A DNA stretch of 64,000 bases. It comes from Synechococcus sp. AG-670-F04. GTDB taxonomy: Bacteria > Cyanobacteriota > Cyanobacteriia > PCC-6307 > Cyanobiaceae. The stretch lies in assembly GCA_003211515.1 (NCBI GenBank), contig QCSN01000005.1:1-64000 (forward strand), in the 5' to 3' direction. The notes beneath the pieces were generated by a model. That model worked only from the letters and a program-made list of their open reading frames with translations. It was not told where the DNA came from and did not search any database. Of the stretch, positions 1-9,960 are shown one piece after another. The translations under genes were made by a program, and so were the position numbers. Position 1 is the stretch's first letter; each line of letters opens with the position of its first letter.

Positions 1-500
1 GCAGCCCGACCGGTCACAATGATTTCCATCCCGGCTGGACGGTTCGCCAACGTGCGGACGACGTCATTGACATCCAGCAGTCCGAGCTCGAGAACGGGGT
101 TGAGTTCATCAAGCACCACAACGGAATAAAGGGCACTGGCGATCGCCCCCTTGGCGATCACCCATCCCCGTTCCGCTTCTTCCCGGTCGAAGCGGGTGGC
201 CTCATCCGCTGTGAAGTGATCGGCACGACCTGTGCGGAGGTGGTCGATTAGGTGGGGGAAGCCCTGCTGGAGAGCTTCAATCGCCGCGTCCTCGTCGTAA
301 GCCCGACCAGGCCCTTTCAGAAAACGAAGCAGAAGGACCCGCGTGCGGCGTTGTTCGCAGATCCCCAAACCGATTGTTCGGAGCACAACTCCAAGGGCAG
401 CCTGGCTTTTGCCTTTTCCCTCACCGTCGTAGATGTGCAGCTGTCCATGACTGCGCTCGCGGCTGTCAGCCGCCGTGACGATGCCGATGCTTCGTGGCAT
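1..500 (-). CDS. cobO: Cob(I)alamin adenosyltransferase (CobO), 3' end outside window
   Basis: CobO transfers adenosyl from ATP to the corrinoid cobalt in adenosylcobalamin synthesis, in the cytoplasm. Reading down from the ATG at 498-500, the protein starts MPRSIGIVTAADS and carries a P-loop of the CobA/CobO type (DGEGKGKSQAA), then the family segment VVLDELNPVLELG and EIIVTGR close to the window edge. About 166 residues are visible; the family usually has about 180-230, so only a short tail is missing. It is divergent from larE, with about 50 bases between the starts. Confidence 0.88.
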   Translation of the reverse strand, partial: MPRSIGIVTAADSRERSHGQLHIYDGEGKGKSQAALGVVLRTIGLGICEQRRTRVLLLRFLKGPGRAYDEDAAIEALQQGFPHLIDHLRTGRADHFTADEATRFDREEAERGWVIAKGAIASALYSVVVLDELNPVLELGLLDVNDVVRTLANRPAGMEIIVTGRA

Positions 501-553
501 GAAGGCAGCTCTTACCGTTGGAGCCTAACTAGATCATTCCGTTTCACCCACCG

Positions 554-1381
554 ATGTTTCGGCTGCAGGAGGCGCTCACGCCAAAGGATGAGGATCTGCT
601 TCTCAGCCTGCGGCAGTTCATGGCTGCAAACCACCCCACATGCGTTGCTTATTCCGGTGGGGTAGACAGCACACTTGTGGCAGCGATTGCTTTTGAACAG
701 CAGGGTGATTGTGCTTTTGCAGTAACGGGTGTTTCACCAGCTCTTGCCCCTCATCTGCTGGAAGAAGCGCGAACACAGGCGCGTTGGATCGGAATCCCCC
801 ATCGGGAATGCGCGACCCGGGAACTTACCGACCCCGATTACACAAGCAACCCGAAGGACCGTTGTTACGCCTGTAAGCGAGAACTGCACACCCAGCTTTC
901 AGAAATTGTTCTCGAAGCCGGGGGTGCGCAGGTGATGGATGGCGTCAATCTCGATGATCTCGGTGATCACCGTCCAGGTATTAAGGCGGCTCAAGAGCGG
1001 GGAGTTCGATCACCGCTGGCGGAACTGAGGATCGGCAAAAACAGCATCCGTGCCCTTTCGCGGGCGTTGGGATTTCCTTGGTGGGACAAGCCTGCTCAGC
1101 CTTGTCTGGCATCTCGCTTCCCCTACGGTGAAGGAATCACTGCAGAGCGGCTTAGGCGTGTGGGGGCTGCGGAGGCCTGGTTGATCGCACGGGGTTTTGA
1201 GCGGGTGCGAGTTCGCTGCCAGGGGTTGGCGGCCCGGTTGGAGGTCCCGCAAGACCGGATCGGCGATCTGTTTGCCCTGGCAGAGAGGGAGCCGTTGGTG
1301 GACGAGATCCGTGCATTCGGCTTCACCTCGGTGAGCATGGACCTGGAGGGGTTGGTGAGTGGCAAGTTGAACCGCCCCTGA
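554..1381 (+). CDS. larE: LarE-type ATP-dependent sacrificial sulfur transferase
   Basis: This is a 275-residue PP-loop protein of the LarE family. LarE donates its cysteine sulfur to adenylated pyridinium dithiocarboxylate precursors when the nickel-pincer nucleotide cofactor is built. Visible features are the PP-loop SGGVDS near residue 36, the CYACKREL segment near residue 105, and PCLASRFPYG near residue 177, whose Cys is at the position of the sacrificial Cys in LarE. The start gives the normal family N-terminus. LarB and LarC are not in the window, so its partner pathway is unseen. It is divergent from cobO. Confidence 0.88.
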   Translation: MFRLQEALTPKDEDLLLSLRQFMAANHPTCVAYSGGVDSTLVAAIAFEQQGDCAFAVTGVSPALAPHLLEEARTQARWIGIPHRECATRELTDPDYTSNPKDRCYACKRELHTQLSEIVLEAGGAQVMDGVNLDDLGDHRPGIKAAQERGVRSPLAELRIGKNSIRALSRALGFPWWDKPAQPCLASRFPYGEGITAERLRRVGAAEAWLIARGFERVRVRCQGLAARLEVPQDRIGDLFALAEREPLVDEIRAFGFTSVSMDLEGLVSGKLNRP

Positions 1382-1402
1382 GACGACCCCTCCGGTCGTT
1401 CA
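1382..1402. terminator. Possible short hairpin between convergent larE and speD
   Basis: The 20 bases between the two stop codons hold an ACGACC...GGTCGT inverted repeat with a 5-base loop. No T-run follows on either strand, so it is only a weak candidate for a bidirectional terminator. Confidence 0.25.
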
Positions 1403-1888
1403 GATCGAAAGAGACAGTGGTGTTGGCGTTCGTGGTTCGCTGCCTACCGAGGCCGGTGTCTCCCGCAGGAAACTACGGAGTGCATGCCGGCCGGCCTGCA
1501 GCTCATCACGCATCACCTTGCAGGCCTGCTCAGGCATGGTGTGATCGCCACAGGTGAAAACATCCACTGCGGCATAGCCGTTTTCAGGCCAGGTGTGAAT
1601 CGAGATGTGGGACTCCGCGAGGAGTGCAAGACCGGTGACGCCTTGGGGTTCGAACCGATGGGTGATCAGGTTCAGAAGGGTTGCACCAGCACGTTTTGCA
1701 GCGTTTGTGATGGTGGTCCTGAGAAAAGCTTCGTCGTTCAGCTTGTTTGGATCGCAGTCGTAGAGCTCGAGGATGCAGTGCTTTCCCACCATGTCGGTGG
1801 CCGCGGTGGTCAAGTCTGAGTCGGGATGGCCGGATTCAGTGCCTCGCCATCCCGGGTTGGGATGCAAGTCAGTGAGGCTCTGCTTCAT
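1400..1888 (-). CDS. speD: S-adenosylmethionine decarboxylase proenzyme
   Basis: SpeD decarboxylates SAM to supply the aminopropyl group for spermidine. The proenzyme cleaves itself to form an N-terminal pyruvoyl group. The sequence has the bacterial motif [12 protein letters not shown], where cleavage occurs between Glu and Ser, and a following FTCGD segment with the catalytic Cys. I chose the Met at 1886-1888 ([11 protein letters not shown]), which leaves about 25 bases to the recF stop. The frame is open further upstream, but that would overlap recF. The length of 162 residues is a little above the usual 120-140, mainly from an N-terminal extension before MVGKHC. Confidence 0.9.
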   Translation of the reverse strand: MKQSLTDLHPNPGWRGTESGHPDSDLTTAATDMVGKHCILELYDCDPNKLNDEAFLRTTITNAAKRAGATLLNLITHRFEPQGVTGLALLAESHISIHTWPENGYAAVDVFTCGDHTMPEQACKVMRDELQAGRHALRSFLRETPASVGSEPRTPTPLSLSI

Positions 1889-1914
1889 CAACTGCGAAAA
1901 AAAGCCCATGCACC

Positions 1915-3012
1915 TTATCCGACATTCAATTCTGGACTCAGTTCTCTTGCACCCAGAATTTGGGCGTGCTGACGCCAACCGCCTTCAAATGCGTTGAGGT
2001 GGGTGGCGCTGATCAGGCACTGGTGAGAGTGCCCGACTGCCTCGAGAAGCAGCTGCTGGCGATCTGGGTCGAGCTCAGCCAGCACATCATCTAGCAGGAG
2101 CAACGGAGGATCGCTGCAGCGTTGGCTAACCAGCTCCAGTTCAGCCAGCTTCAGCGCTAGCACCAGTGTTCTCTGCTGACCTGCCGAACCAAACCTCCGG
2201 GCTGCACTTCCCCCGAGCAGGAAAGCAACCTCATCCCGATGCGGACCAACCCGGCAGCTACCGAGACGTTCTTCCTCGGGGCGTTGCTGTTTAAGTTGTT
2301 CTTCGATCGAGAGTCGCCAGGGTTCTTCGGCTTCGTTGGCGTCCAGTTTGCTGCCGGGTCTGTAGCTCAGCTCAAGCTTTTCGTGGCCGCGGCTCAGATG
2401 ACTCTGCCACCGCTGGGCGATCGGTTCGAGATGGTTGAGAGCACGCAGGCGCCGGCGATGAATTCGAGTGCTCACCAGCGCCATCTGCATGTCGAAGGCA
2501 TCGAGCAGGGAACCCCGCTCCTCGATCCCATAGTTGCCGAAACGGCGCCATATCTGACTTCGCTGTCGCAGCAGGCGGCCATAACGACTGATCAGATCGG
2601 AATAGACCGGTTCGAGCTGCAACACGACGCGATCAAGCCATTGCCTCCGGAGAGCCGGTTCGCCTCGCACCAGATCAAGGTCCAGTGCGCTGAATCCGAC
2701 ACACCGCAGTGGGCCGATGAGGTCATGCTGGCGTTCCAGCGCCTTCCCATTTCGACGGGCGAGTCGTCCTCCGGAACGGCGCAGTTCCAGTTCCAGCTGA
2801 TCACCGTCGCCGACTGAGGCACGGAGCATGGCCCGGTCGGCCTGCCACTGAATCAGATCACGATCATGGCTGCAACGATGGGACCGCAAGGTGCCCAGCA
2901 CTTCCACCGCTTCAAGCACATTCGACTTGCCGATGCCATTGGGGCCGATGACCAGAAGTCTCGGCTGGGTGATCGTCAGCGAAAGAAGGGTCTGATTCCG
3001 GAACCCCTGCAC
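1915..3012 (-). CDS. recF: DNA replication and repair protein RecF
   Basis: RecF is an SMC-like ATPase that helps load RecA at single-strand gaps. Visible are Walker A (GPNGIGKSN), the ABC-type signature region (FGSAGQQRT) and Walker B ([12 protein letters not shown]). The only standard start in frame is a GTG at 3012, giving VQGFRNQ. RecF proteins normally begin about seven residues earlier. The upstream frame continues as IQLQQLT and then meets a stop, with no ATG, GTG or TTG, so the true start is uncertain (see findings). It is followed closely by speD on the same strand. Confidence 0.9.
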   Translation of the reverse strand: MQGFRNQTLLSLTITQPRLLVIGPNGIGKSNVLEAVEVLGTLRSHRCSHDRDLIQWQADRAMLRASVGDGDQLELELRRSGGRLARRNGKALERQHDLIGPLRCVGFSALDLDLVRGEPALRRQWLDRVVLQLEPVYSDLISRYGRLLRQRSQIWRRFGNYGIEERGSLLDAFDMQMALVSTRIHRRRLRALNHLEPIAQRWQSHLSRGHEKLELSYRPGSKLDANEAEEPWRLSIEEQLKQQRPEEERLGSCRVGPHRDEVAFLLGGSAARRFGSAGQQRTLVLALKLAELELVSQRCSDPPLLLLDDVLAELDPDRQQLLLEAVGHSHQCLISATHLNAFEGGWRQHAQILGARELSPELNVG

Positions 3013-3118
3013 AGTCAGCTGCTGAAGCTGGATGGGTCCTTGGGCGGCTTTTGGTTAAGGTACCTCTTGTGGGACGGCTGAGAAGCCGAACTTCCACTGC
3101 GGCTTCGAGCCGATCAGT

Positions 3119-3192
3119 GGGCATGTAGCTCAGTTGGATAGAGCATCAGATTCCGGTTCTGAGGGTCGGGGGTTCGAGTCCCTCCATGCTCG
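3119..3192 (+). tRNA. tRNA-Arg (anticodon CCG)
   Basis: A 74-base cloverleaf can be drawn. The acceptor stem is GGGCATG/CATGCTC (one G-U), the D-arm contains AGTTGGATAGAGC, and the anticodon stem TCAGA/TCTGA encloses the loop TTCCGGT with anticodon CCG at 3153-3155. The T-arm is GGGGG TTCGAGT CCCTC, and the discriminator is G. CCA is not encoded. Confidence 0.93.
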
Positions 3193-3196
3193 TGAC

Positions 3197-3670
3197 TCAC
3201 TCCGAGGTTTTGGGTGACTTGAGTTGAAGCCCCATCGCTCTGATTCCGCCTGGGTCGATCACGAAACCATTGGTTTCTAGAGCTGCAATGGCAATGCTTG
3301 GTGCTGAAACCGACAAGCTGCACCCCGGCAGGTCTCTCCTCAGAATGTGCAGGGCGCGATGGACGAGAACCGTAAACAGTTGTTGTTGATCCGGTCCGGG
3401 ACGGGCCGACAGATTCCAGAGGTTCGCATTCAGTGCGAGATCACTCGTGGCGCGGACGAATCCCACCAGTTCTCCGCTGGATTCCTCAATGATGCTGAGC
3501 TGCCAGAGGCTGGACTCGAGGGCACGTTCCCAATGCTGCTCTGGATGGGTGCTCTCCTCGCAGGATGCGAGCAGATGATTGAGGGCAGCAGCGGTTGGCA
3601 CTGCTGTTGTTTCAAGCACGTAACCACTCGGTAGACGCGGCACCACGGGTTGTTGGAAAAAGGGAAGCAA
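3197..3670 (-). CDS. GNAT-like N-acetyltransferase
   Basis: The 157-residue product looks like a GCN5-related acetyltransferase. The central part reads GELVGFVRATSD (beta strand of the acceptor side), a helix-rich segment follows where acetyl-CoA usually binds, and near the end is IAALETNGF, a typical GNAT C-terminal pattern. The classic Q/RxxGxG/A loop is not clear, so activity is unproven and the substrate unknown. It starts 7 bases after the ppc stop, so it is probably the last gene of the trpE-gshA-ppc run, and it ends just after the opposite-strand tRNA-Arg. Confidence 0.65.
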   Translation of the reverse strand: MLPFFQQPVVPRLPSGYVLETTAVPTAAALNHLLASCEESTHPEQHWERALESSLWQLSIIEESSGELVGFVRATSDLALNANLWNLSARPGPDQQQLFTVLVHRALHILRRDLPGCSLSVSAPSIAIAALETNGFVIDPGGIRAMGLQLKSPKTSE

Positions 3671-3677
3671 AGCGGTT

Positions 3678-6600
3678 TCAACCCGTGTTCCGCATGCCTG
3701 CCGCGATGCCGTTCAGGGTGAGCAAAGCTCCCCGCAGCAGTTCGCTGCGGCTGTAGGTGCGACGGTCCTCTTCCATCCCAGGTGTTTCGCTCATCGGGGG
3801 CTGTCGGTTCTGATCACGGAGCCGCAGCAGAAGAGCAACCTGCAGGAATCCAAGCGGAACAATCGTTCTGTTGCGTAGATCAACCGAAAGTTGAAGTGCC
3901 CGGTCGGCACCGAGGAGCCGTGATTGCCCGGTAATCGCCAGCACTAGAGAACGGGTCAATTCATATTCGTCTGCAATCGCGCCAAAAATGCGCTCGAACG
4001 CGTCTCGGTTCTGGGGTGAACCAAGGCTGATCGTGTAATGGTGGGCGAGCTCCAGATCAACCTTGGAGAGAGTCATCTCCACTTTGGAGATCAACATTCG
4101 GAAGAACGGCCAGCGCTGATGCAATCGCTTGAGCAGGTCAAGCTGTTCTGGATCAGCATTCACCTCCGAAGCCAGCGCGGTCCCCACTCCGAACCAGCTG
4201 GGAAGAAGAAACCGACTTTGAGTCCAACCAAAAACCCAGGGGATGGCCCGAAGGCTGGAGAGATCCTTCGCACCTGTTTTGCGTCTTGCAGGCCTGCTGG
4301 AAATCTGCAACTTGCTGATTTCTTCAATCGGTGTGACCTGCTGGAAGAACGCAACCAAGTCCGGGTTGTCGTGCACCAGGGCCCGGTAGTGCTCGCGGGA
4401 CCGGCTCGCCAGTCGGCTCATCAGCTGGTTCCAGCTCGGTGTCGCATCCAGTTGGTTGGTCACCAAGCTGTTCTGAACGACAGCTGTGGTCATGGTCTCC
4501 AGGTTGTAGAGCGCCAGTTCAGGCAAGCTGTATTTCGACGCCAGCACCTCACCCTGTTCCGTGATCTTGATCCGGCCAGACAAGGTACCGCTCGGCTGGG
4601 CCAGAATTGCCTGGTAGGCAGGACCGCCACCGCGACTGACGGATCCACCACGTCCGTGAAACAGGCGCAGAGCGATTTTGTGTCGGCTTGCCAGCTCCTG
4701 AAGCGCCATTTGAGCTTGATGAATTTCCCAGTTGCTGGATAGAAACCCAGAGTCCTTGTTGCTGTCGGAATAACCGAGCATGAGCTCTTGCAGTGGCTGG
4801 CGCTGACTGCCCACAACAGGGAGCAGCTTCCTGTACCTCTGGGACTGGAACAGCTCCTCCATCACCTCTGGAGCACGCTGCAGATCTTCAACGGTTTCGA
4901 ACAGTGGCACCACGAGGAGAGATGCATGCTCGGCAGTTGGGTCCACCAGGCCGGCGTCCTTCGCCAGTAAGAGAACCTCCAGCAGATCCGACACGGTGTG
5001 ACTCATCGAGATCACATAGGAGTTGCAGATGCGCTGCCCGAACTCCTGCTGCAGGCGCTGCAGCATCCGGAACACAGCCAAGGTCTGGGCGGTTGCGTCT
5101 GACCAGACCACTCCTGCAGGGATCAGAGGACGCTTCGTCTGCAACTCACGATGGAGCCATTGCACCCGTTCGGACTCATCCATGTCTCCATAGGGCCGTG
5201 GCAGTTCGAGATAACGACTCAGCTCATCAATGGCATCGCTGTGCCGGGTGCTCTCTTGTCGGATGTCCAGACTCGCCAATGAGAAGCCGAAGATGTGCAC
5301 CTGGTTCAGAAGGGTGTCCAGCTGCTCGCAGCTCAGCTCGGTGCTCACCAAGCTGTTGCGGATCAGTTCGAGATCGCTGCGGAATTCATCAATGGCGGCG
5401 TAGTGCAGTACCTCACCAACCGAAACCCGCTCTTGGTTCTGGGGAACAGCCTCCTGGGGCGTTTGCCAGCCGGCTTCGGAGAGTTGGTTGTTGCGTTGCA
5501 GTGTCCGCTCAAGTCGTTCGAGCACATAGCTCAGCTTCAAGCGGTATGGCTCCAGCCGATAGCGGGCCGCCCGTTCCTCATAAATTTCCGGGAAGCGAAG
5601 ACGATCCATTTCCAGCGACTCCAGCAACGCTGGAGCCACCTGGCTCCACTGCATGGAGATGCTCAGCTGGTTGCGAAGCCCCTGAACCGAACTGATGTAT
5701 CTCTCCAGCATGAGCTGGCGTTGAAAACATGCGGTTTGCCAGGTGATTTCGGGCGTAACAGAGGGATTGCCATCCCGATCGGAGCCAACCCATGATCCGA
5801 ACGTGCAGAACGCTGCCTGCGGAAAGCGCACATCGGGATAGTTGCGTTTCAGAGCCGAGGTCAGCCGGCGCCGCATCTGGGGCATGGCGTCGAACAGCAC
5901 CTGCTGGAAGTAATGCAGAGTTGAGTCCACCTCATCGAGCACCGTCGGCTTGAACTGATGGAGTTCATCGGTGCGCCACCACAGGCGGATCTCCTCCTGG
6001 AGCTGCAGGCGTAGATCGTCCTGTTCCGGTGCGGTCAGGGTTCGGTCCGACTGCAGCCTCTGGAGGAGATGGGCCACCCGCCTTTGCTTGTGTCGCACGG
6101 TGTGCCGCACGATCTCGGTTGGGTGGGCGGTGAAGACCAGACGGATATCGAGTTCCTGCAGAAGAGTTTCCACCTGGCCAGGGGGAACATTCAGTCGCCT
6201 CAACCGTTCAAAGAGTTCGCCGAATGTGGCGGGGTCGGTCTGGCTCGCTAAGGGTGGAGCGAAGGGATCGAATGTGCCGCTCTGTAGTGTCCCTTGCTCG
6301 AGATTCGGTACCAGACTCGCTAGATAGCCGTCCTCTTCAATTCTCTGTTCAAGGATGTTGATGAGTTGGAAATAGAGGGAGAAGGCACGGGCCGCTGCGA
6401 TGGCTTCAGCGAGATCCATCGCACGGATCAGCTCGATAATCGATTCGCTGACGGTATTTCTGTCGCTGTCTGGGCTTTGCAGTGCAACCGGGTCGGTGAG
6501 TTTTTTCAGCCGAAGAAGACGTTCGCTCTGCTCCGGTGGACATTCACTGCGTAGAACGTTTTGCCACAGCTCTTCAACCAGCTCCAGCCGCTGATGGAGG

Positions 6601-6713
6601 AGCCGTCCTGTGCCTGAGTCAGCACCACCTGCCATGGGCTGTTCGCCTTCGCGAACGTTGACGGTGGACTCGGGCATCGAGGCTCCGCTGGACTGATGTC
6701 TGGCCATGATCAT
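3678..6713 (-). CDS. ppc: Phosphoenolpyruvate carboxylase
   Basis: PEPC fixes bicarbonate onto PEP to give oxaloacetate, feeding the incomplete TCA cycle of cyanobacteria. Signatures seen in order are [13 protein letters not shown] (active-site His), [38 protein letters not shown] and the conserved C-terminal RNTG. The frame is open to 6824, inside gshA. The Met at 6711-6713 overlaps the gshA stop (ATGA) and gives 1011 residues, typical for the family. A second Met lies two codons later. It sits in a translationally coupled unit trpE-gshA-ppc. Confidence 0.96.
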   Translation of the reverse strand: MIMARHQSSGASMPESTVNVREGEQPMAGGADSGTGRLLHQRLELVEELWQNVLRSECPPEQSERLLRLKKLTDPVALQSPDSDRNTVSESIIELIRAMDLAEAIAAARAFSLYFQLINILEQRIEEDGYLASLVPNLEQGTLQSGTFDPFAPPLASQTDPATFGELFERLRRLNVPPGQVETLLQELDIRLVFTAHPTEIVRHTVRHKQRRVAHLLQRLQSDRTLTAPEQDDLRLQLQEEIRLWWRTDELHQFKPTVLDEVDSTLHYFQQVLFDAMPQMRRRLTSALKRNYPDVRFPQAAFCTFGSWVGSDRDGNPSVTPEITWQTACFQRQLMLERYISSVQGLRNQLSISMQWSQVAPALLESLEMDRLRFPEIYEERAARYRLEPYRLKLSYVLERLERTLQRNNQLSEAGWQTPQEAVPQNQERVSVGEVLHYAAIDEFRSDLELIRNSLVSTELSCEQLDTLLNQVHIFGFSLASLDIRQESTRHSDAIDELSRYLELPRPYGDMDESERVQWLHRELQTKRPLIPAGVVWSDATAQTLAVFRMLQRLQQEFGQRICNSYVISMSHTVSDLLEVLLLAKDAGLVDPTAEHASLLVVPLFETVEDLQRAPEVMEELFQSQRYRKLLPVVGSQRQPLQELMLGYSDSNKDSGFLSSNWEIHQAQMALQELASRHKIALRLFHGRGGSVSRGGGPAYQAILAQPSGTLSGRIKITEQGEVLASKYSLPELALYNLETMTTAVVQNSLVTNQLDATPSWNQLMSRLASRSREHYRALVHDNPDLVAFFQQVTPIEEISKLQISSRPARRKTGAKDLSSLRAIPWVFGWTQSRFLLPSWFGVGTALASEVNADPEQLDLLKRLHQRWPFFRMLISKVEMTLSKVDLELAHHYTISLGSPQNRDAFERIFGAIADEYELTRSLVLAITGQSRLLGADRALQLSVDLRNRTIVPLGFLQVALLLRLRDQNRQPPMSETPGMEEDRRTYSRSELLRGALLTLNGIAAGMRNTG

Positions 6714-7852
6714 CCCAAAGCGGCGCTCTTGTTCAAAGCAGCCACCTCTTCGTTCTCCATCGCGAGGGTCCCCGCAGCGAGCAAGGCACTGATCGTTTGC
6801 CCCTTGGCATAACTCTCGAGCCAACGCATGGCCTGGTTTCCGTTTTCAAGAAGCCCTTCAAGGGGCGAAAGCCGTTCCTCTACCTTCTGCGACTCAGCCA
6901 GAGCTTCAACCGACTGGATCAGTTCACGAATCCAGTCTCTGCAGGAGATCAATGCGCCGTCGGACCAGTGGTTCAACGTTGCATTGAGGCTGTCCGAAGC
7001 TGCTTTCTGGTCGTTCGAATCGGCCAGTCGTTGCAGTTCGCCCGCTGAAAGCTTGCTGGAGCGCAGGGGGTCGAATTGCTCCGGGTGCAACATCAGCAGT
7101 TGGACGCGCAGTTCGAGCAATGCGGTGATCGCGATCAGCTCTGCAGGATCGGTCACCAGATCACAGATGCGGAGTTCAAGACGGTTTAGGTTGTAAGGAC
7201 GATCCGGTCCGTTGGGACGAACTGAGGTCCAGAGGTGACGCTCATTGTGCATCGCACTGCTGGTGAGTTGCTCCTCAACCCAGTTGATGTAGTGCTGATG
7301 ATCGAGGAAGAGGGGCACCTCTTGGGGTGTCAAGGGAAACTGATGCCACCGCTGTGAATGGCGACCAGTTGTTTTGCCTGCCAGGAAGGGTGAACTGGCG
7401 CTCAGCGCCAGCAGTAAGGCGGCTTCACACCGCACAAGCCTCACGGCCGCGAAGAGAAGCTCGAGATCCTCAAGCCCAAGATTGATATGCACGCTTGCGG
7501 TCACCACGCTGGTTCCGTAGGTGTCTTCAATCAATTGGTGATAAGGGTTGTTGGGGTTCGAGCGTTCAAAGCATTCGGGGTTCCCCAAACTCAGCGTGCT
7601 GCCTGGCAACAACGTCAGGTCGCGGGCTGACAGCCAAGTACGCAGCTCACGTCGAGGCGTGAGAAGTGCATCTTCCAGTTGGTCGTAGGCGGCAAGTGGA
7701 GCCGTGATGTACTCGAGATTGCGTCGATCAGGTTCCGTCACAAAACCGGGAAGATCCCGGATGACTTCGCTGGAAACACCAACGTTTTCGCCAGAGGATC
7801 GACCGGTGAAAAGTTCAACCTCGAAGCCCTTGAGCAGCGGAGCGGTGCTCAT
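6710..7852 (-). CDS. gshA: Glutamate-cysteine ligase, cyanobacterial type
   Basis: It makes gamma-glutamylcysteine, the first step of glutathione synthesis. The 380-residue length and the segments FEVELFTG at the N-terminus, TASVHINLG near residue 120 and LELRICD near residue 230 fit the cyanobacterial GshA family, which differs from the E. coli type. The ATG overlaps the trpE stop by ATGA, and its own stop overlaps the ppc start, so the three genes are likely co-translated. Confidence 0.87.
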   Translation of the reverse strand: MSTAPLLKGFEVELFTGRSSGENVGVSSEVIRDLPGFVTEPDRRNLEYITAPLAAYDQLEDALLTPRRELRTWLSARDLTLLPGSTLSLGNPECFERSNPNNPYHQLIEDTYGTSVVTASVHINLGLEDLELLFAAVRLVRCEAALLLALSASSPFLAGKTTGRHSQRWHQFPLTPQEVPLFLDHQHYINWVEEQLTSSAMHNERHLWTSVRPNGPDRPYNLNRLELRICDLVTDPAELIAITALLELRVQLLMLHPEQFDPLRSSKLSAGELQRLADSNDQKAASDSLNATLNHWSDGALISCRDWIRELIQSVEALAESQKVEERLSPLEGLLENGNQAMRWLESYAKGQTISALLAAGTLAMENEEVAALNKSAALG

Positions 7853-9369
7853 TGCTTTGATGAATTCAGGCAGGCCAGGGCAGTCAGCATGCCTCTTGCT
7901 TTGTTGAGTGTTTCTTCAAACTCTGCAGCGGGCTTGGAGTCGGCGACGATACCGGCACCAGCCTGCACCTTCACCGTCGACCCACCCCCGCTGTCGGGTT
8001 GAACCACCATGGTTCGGATCGTGATGGCTGTGTTTAGCGCGCCGGCGAGATCCACTGAGCCGTACACACCTGAGTAGGGCCCTCTGGCATCCGGCTCTAG
8101 ATCATGGATGAGCTGCATCGCCCTGATCTTGGGCGCACCACTCACGGTTCCGGCGGGAAAGGAGGCCTTCAGCAGGTCCCAGACATCGTGATCAGGCGTC
8201 AGCCGGCCTTCGACCTCGCTGACGATGTGCATCACGTGGGAGTACCTCTCAATCACCATCAGGTCCTTGACCTGAACACTTCCCGGCTGACAGACCCTGC
8301 CGAGGTCATTCCTTCCAAGATCAACAAGCATCACATGCTCGGCCCGTTCCTTTGGATCGGCCAAAAGGTCGGCTTCTAGCTCTCTGTCCTCCAAAGGGGT
8401 GCTTCCTCGCGGTCGTGTTCCCGCGATCGGCCTGAGACTAGCTCGGATGCCATCCGGAGCTGGTTCCGCATTCACCATCACCTCAGGGCTCGAACCGATC
8501 AGCTGCCAGTCACCGAAATCGAAGAAGGCCATGTAGGGAGATGGATTCACCATTCGCAGACTCCGGTAGAGCTCCAGCGGTTGCTGAGGAACCTGGGTCT
8601 GAAGTCGCTGACTGATGACAAGCTGAAACACATCACCGGCGGCGATGTGGTTTCTGGCCGTTTCAACGGAATGTTCGAATTCCGTACGGCTTCTATTACT
8701 GTTAACCGTCGTTAGTTCGCACGGTGTTGGGCTCCAAGGCAGAGGAGCGATGGGGGGGAGCGGTTCGTTCATGCGGTACCGCAATTCCGCGATCCGATCG
8801 CAGGCTGTGTCCCAGGAGTTCTGTTCACTGGCTCCACGCTCAAGGTCTGCATAGGCCACAGCTGTGATCACTCGCTTGACCTGATCAAAGATCAAGACGG
8901 CATCCATCAGCATCCAGATGCCGTCCGGCGGATCTGCGTGAGCGCGCGGATGGACCGGAACCGTGGGTTCAATCCAGCGGATTAATTCATAACTCCACAT
9001 TCCATAGAGCTGACCGAGCGGGGGAAGACCAGCAAGCTGAGAACAGCGATAGGAGCTGAGGTAACCCTTCAAGGCGTCGAATGGATTGCCTTCCGTGCTG
9101 TCTCGACGGCCATCCCTCCAGACCCGCTCAACAACCTCAACTCGCGCAGTTGCCGTCCAGAGAGGATCACATGCAATCACACTCCAACGACCGAGAGTCT
9201 CACCACCCTCGATGGATTCAAGGAGCACGCCGGGGGGATGGGACGCCCCAACCTTGATCCATGTGGTCAATGGGGTTTCAAGATCCGCTGGCCAGCTTTC
9301 GGCCAGCGGTATCAGATTGGAACCGTTTGTAGCTGCCTTGCTGAAGGCGGCCCGATCAAGTTTGAACAT
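7849..9369 (-). CDS. trpE: Anthranilate synthase component I
   Basis: TrpE converts chorismate to anthranilate with ammonia supplied by TrpG. Of 506 residues, the C-terminal two thirds form the chorismate-binding domain: GDVFQLVISQR, RPIAGTRPRG, ERAEHVMLVDLGRNDLG, FPAGTVSGAPKIRA and the closing GAGIVADS with EFEETLNKA. The feedback-site type N-terminal domain is present. It heads the trpE-gshA-ppc run and lies 68 bases downstream of psaD on the same strand. trpG is not nearby. Confidence 0.95.
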   Translation of the reverse strand: MFKLDRAAFSKAATNGSNLIPLAESWPADLETPLTTWIKVGASHPPGVLLESIEGGETLGRWSVIACDPLWTATARVEVVERVWRDGRRDSTEGNPFDALKGYLSSYRCSQLAGLPPLGQLYGMWSYELIRWIEPTVPVHPRAHADPPDGIWMLMDAVLIFDQVKRVITAVAYADLERGASEQNSWDTACDRIAELRYRMNEPLPPIAPLPWSPTPCELTTVNSNRSRTEFEHSVETARNHIAAGDVFQLVISQRLQTQVPQQPLELYRSLRMVNPSPYMAFFDFGDWQLIGSSPEVMVNAEPAPDGIRASLRPIAGTRPRGSTPLEDRELEADLLADPKERAEHVMLVDLGRNDLGRVCQPGSVQVKDLMVIERYSHVMHIVSEVEGRLTPDHDVWDLLKASFPAGTVSGAPKIRAMQLIHDLEPDARGPYSGVYGSVDLAGALNTAITIRTMVVQPDSGGGSTVKVQAGAGIVADSKPAAEFEETLNKARGMLTALACLNSSKQ

Positions 9370-9437
9370 GTCGGCATCCTGCCAGTCTCACAAGACGTTC
9401 GAGGGGAACGACGGTGATTCCGCAGGATGGACGCGAT

Positions 9438-9869
9438 TCAGGAGTCGAAGGTGTTGCGACCGGTGAACTTGATGTTGGCTGGATTGGTGTTCTGACCAAT
9501 CCGGCGGGCGTTGTGGCCGACAATCTCCCTGCCTTCATTCACCTTCTCAGGGAAGACGCCGTCTGCAGGATGGAGGTATTCGGTGTCGCCACCGGGGAAG
9601 ATCCGATAGATCTTGTAGTCCTCAATCCGGGGCTTGAACTTGGTGCGGAGCTGAGTGCCCAGGGCGAGGCACTGCTCCTTGCGGGCGAAATACATGATGT
9701 TTTCGCCGGAGTTCATCATCGCGGCGCCGCCTGTTGGCAGCTCAAAAGCCTGAGCTGACTTGCTGCTCCAGGTAATGGCGTATTTCTCTTCGGTTTCAGC
9801 GGAATTCAGCAAACCACCGGTGCTGCCGATGAACTGAGGAAGCTGACCGCTCAACGCCGATTCTGTCAT
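9438..9869 (-). CDS. psaD: Photosystem I subunit II (PsaD)
   Basis: PsaD is the stromal-side PSI subunit that docks ferredoxin and holds PsaC. The 143-residue protein has the conserved core AITWSSK...[11 protein letters not shown]-like region (here [25 protein letters not shown]), the basic stretch [18 protein letters not shown], and the C-terminal clamp with [13 protein letters not shown]. It is a single gene with about 90 bases upstream to the kinase stop. Confidence 0.97.
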   Translation of the reverse strand: MTESALSGQLPQFIGSTGGLLNSAETEEKYAITWSSKSAQAFELPTGGAAMMNSGENIMYFARKEQCLALGTQLRTKFKPRIEDYKIYRIFPGGDTEYLHPADGVFPEKVNEGREIVGHNARRIGQNTNPANIKFTGRNTFDS

Positions 9870-9960
9870 TGCTGCAGGACTCCAGACGGGCCGTTATGGC
9901 TGGAAAGTAGCACCGTGACGTGGCCTTGTTTCACCTCCTCGTTACATCCGTCACACCCCT

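Noticed and set aside
252-665. 137-residue plus-strand frame at the left end
   Set aside because: It is antisense to cobO, crosses into the larE start and shows no family resemblance; cobO on the minus strand has clear motifs.
2239-2817. 192-residue plus-strand frame
   Set aside because: Fully antisense inside recF, which has Walker A and B motifs in the other frame.
4038-5795. Long plus-strand frames of up to 300 residues
   Set aside because: Antisense shadows of ppc; residue content is Arg/Pro/Ser-heavy without any domain.
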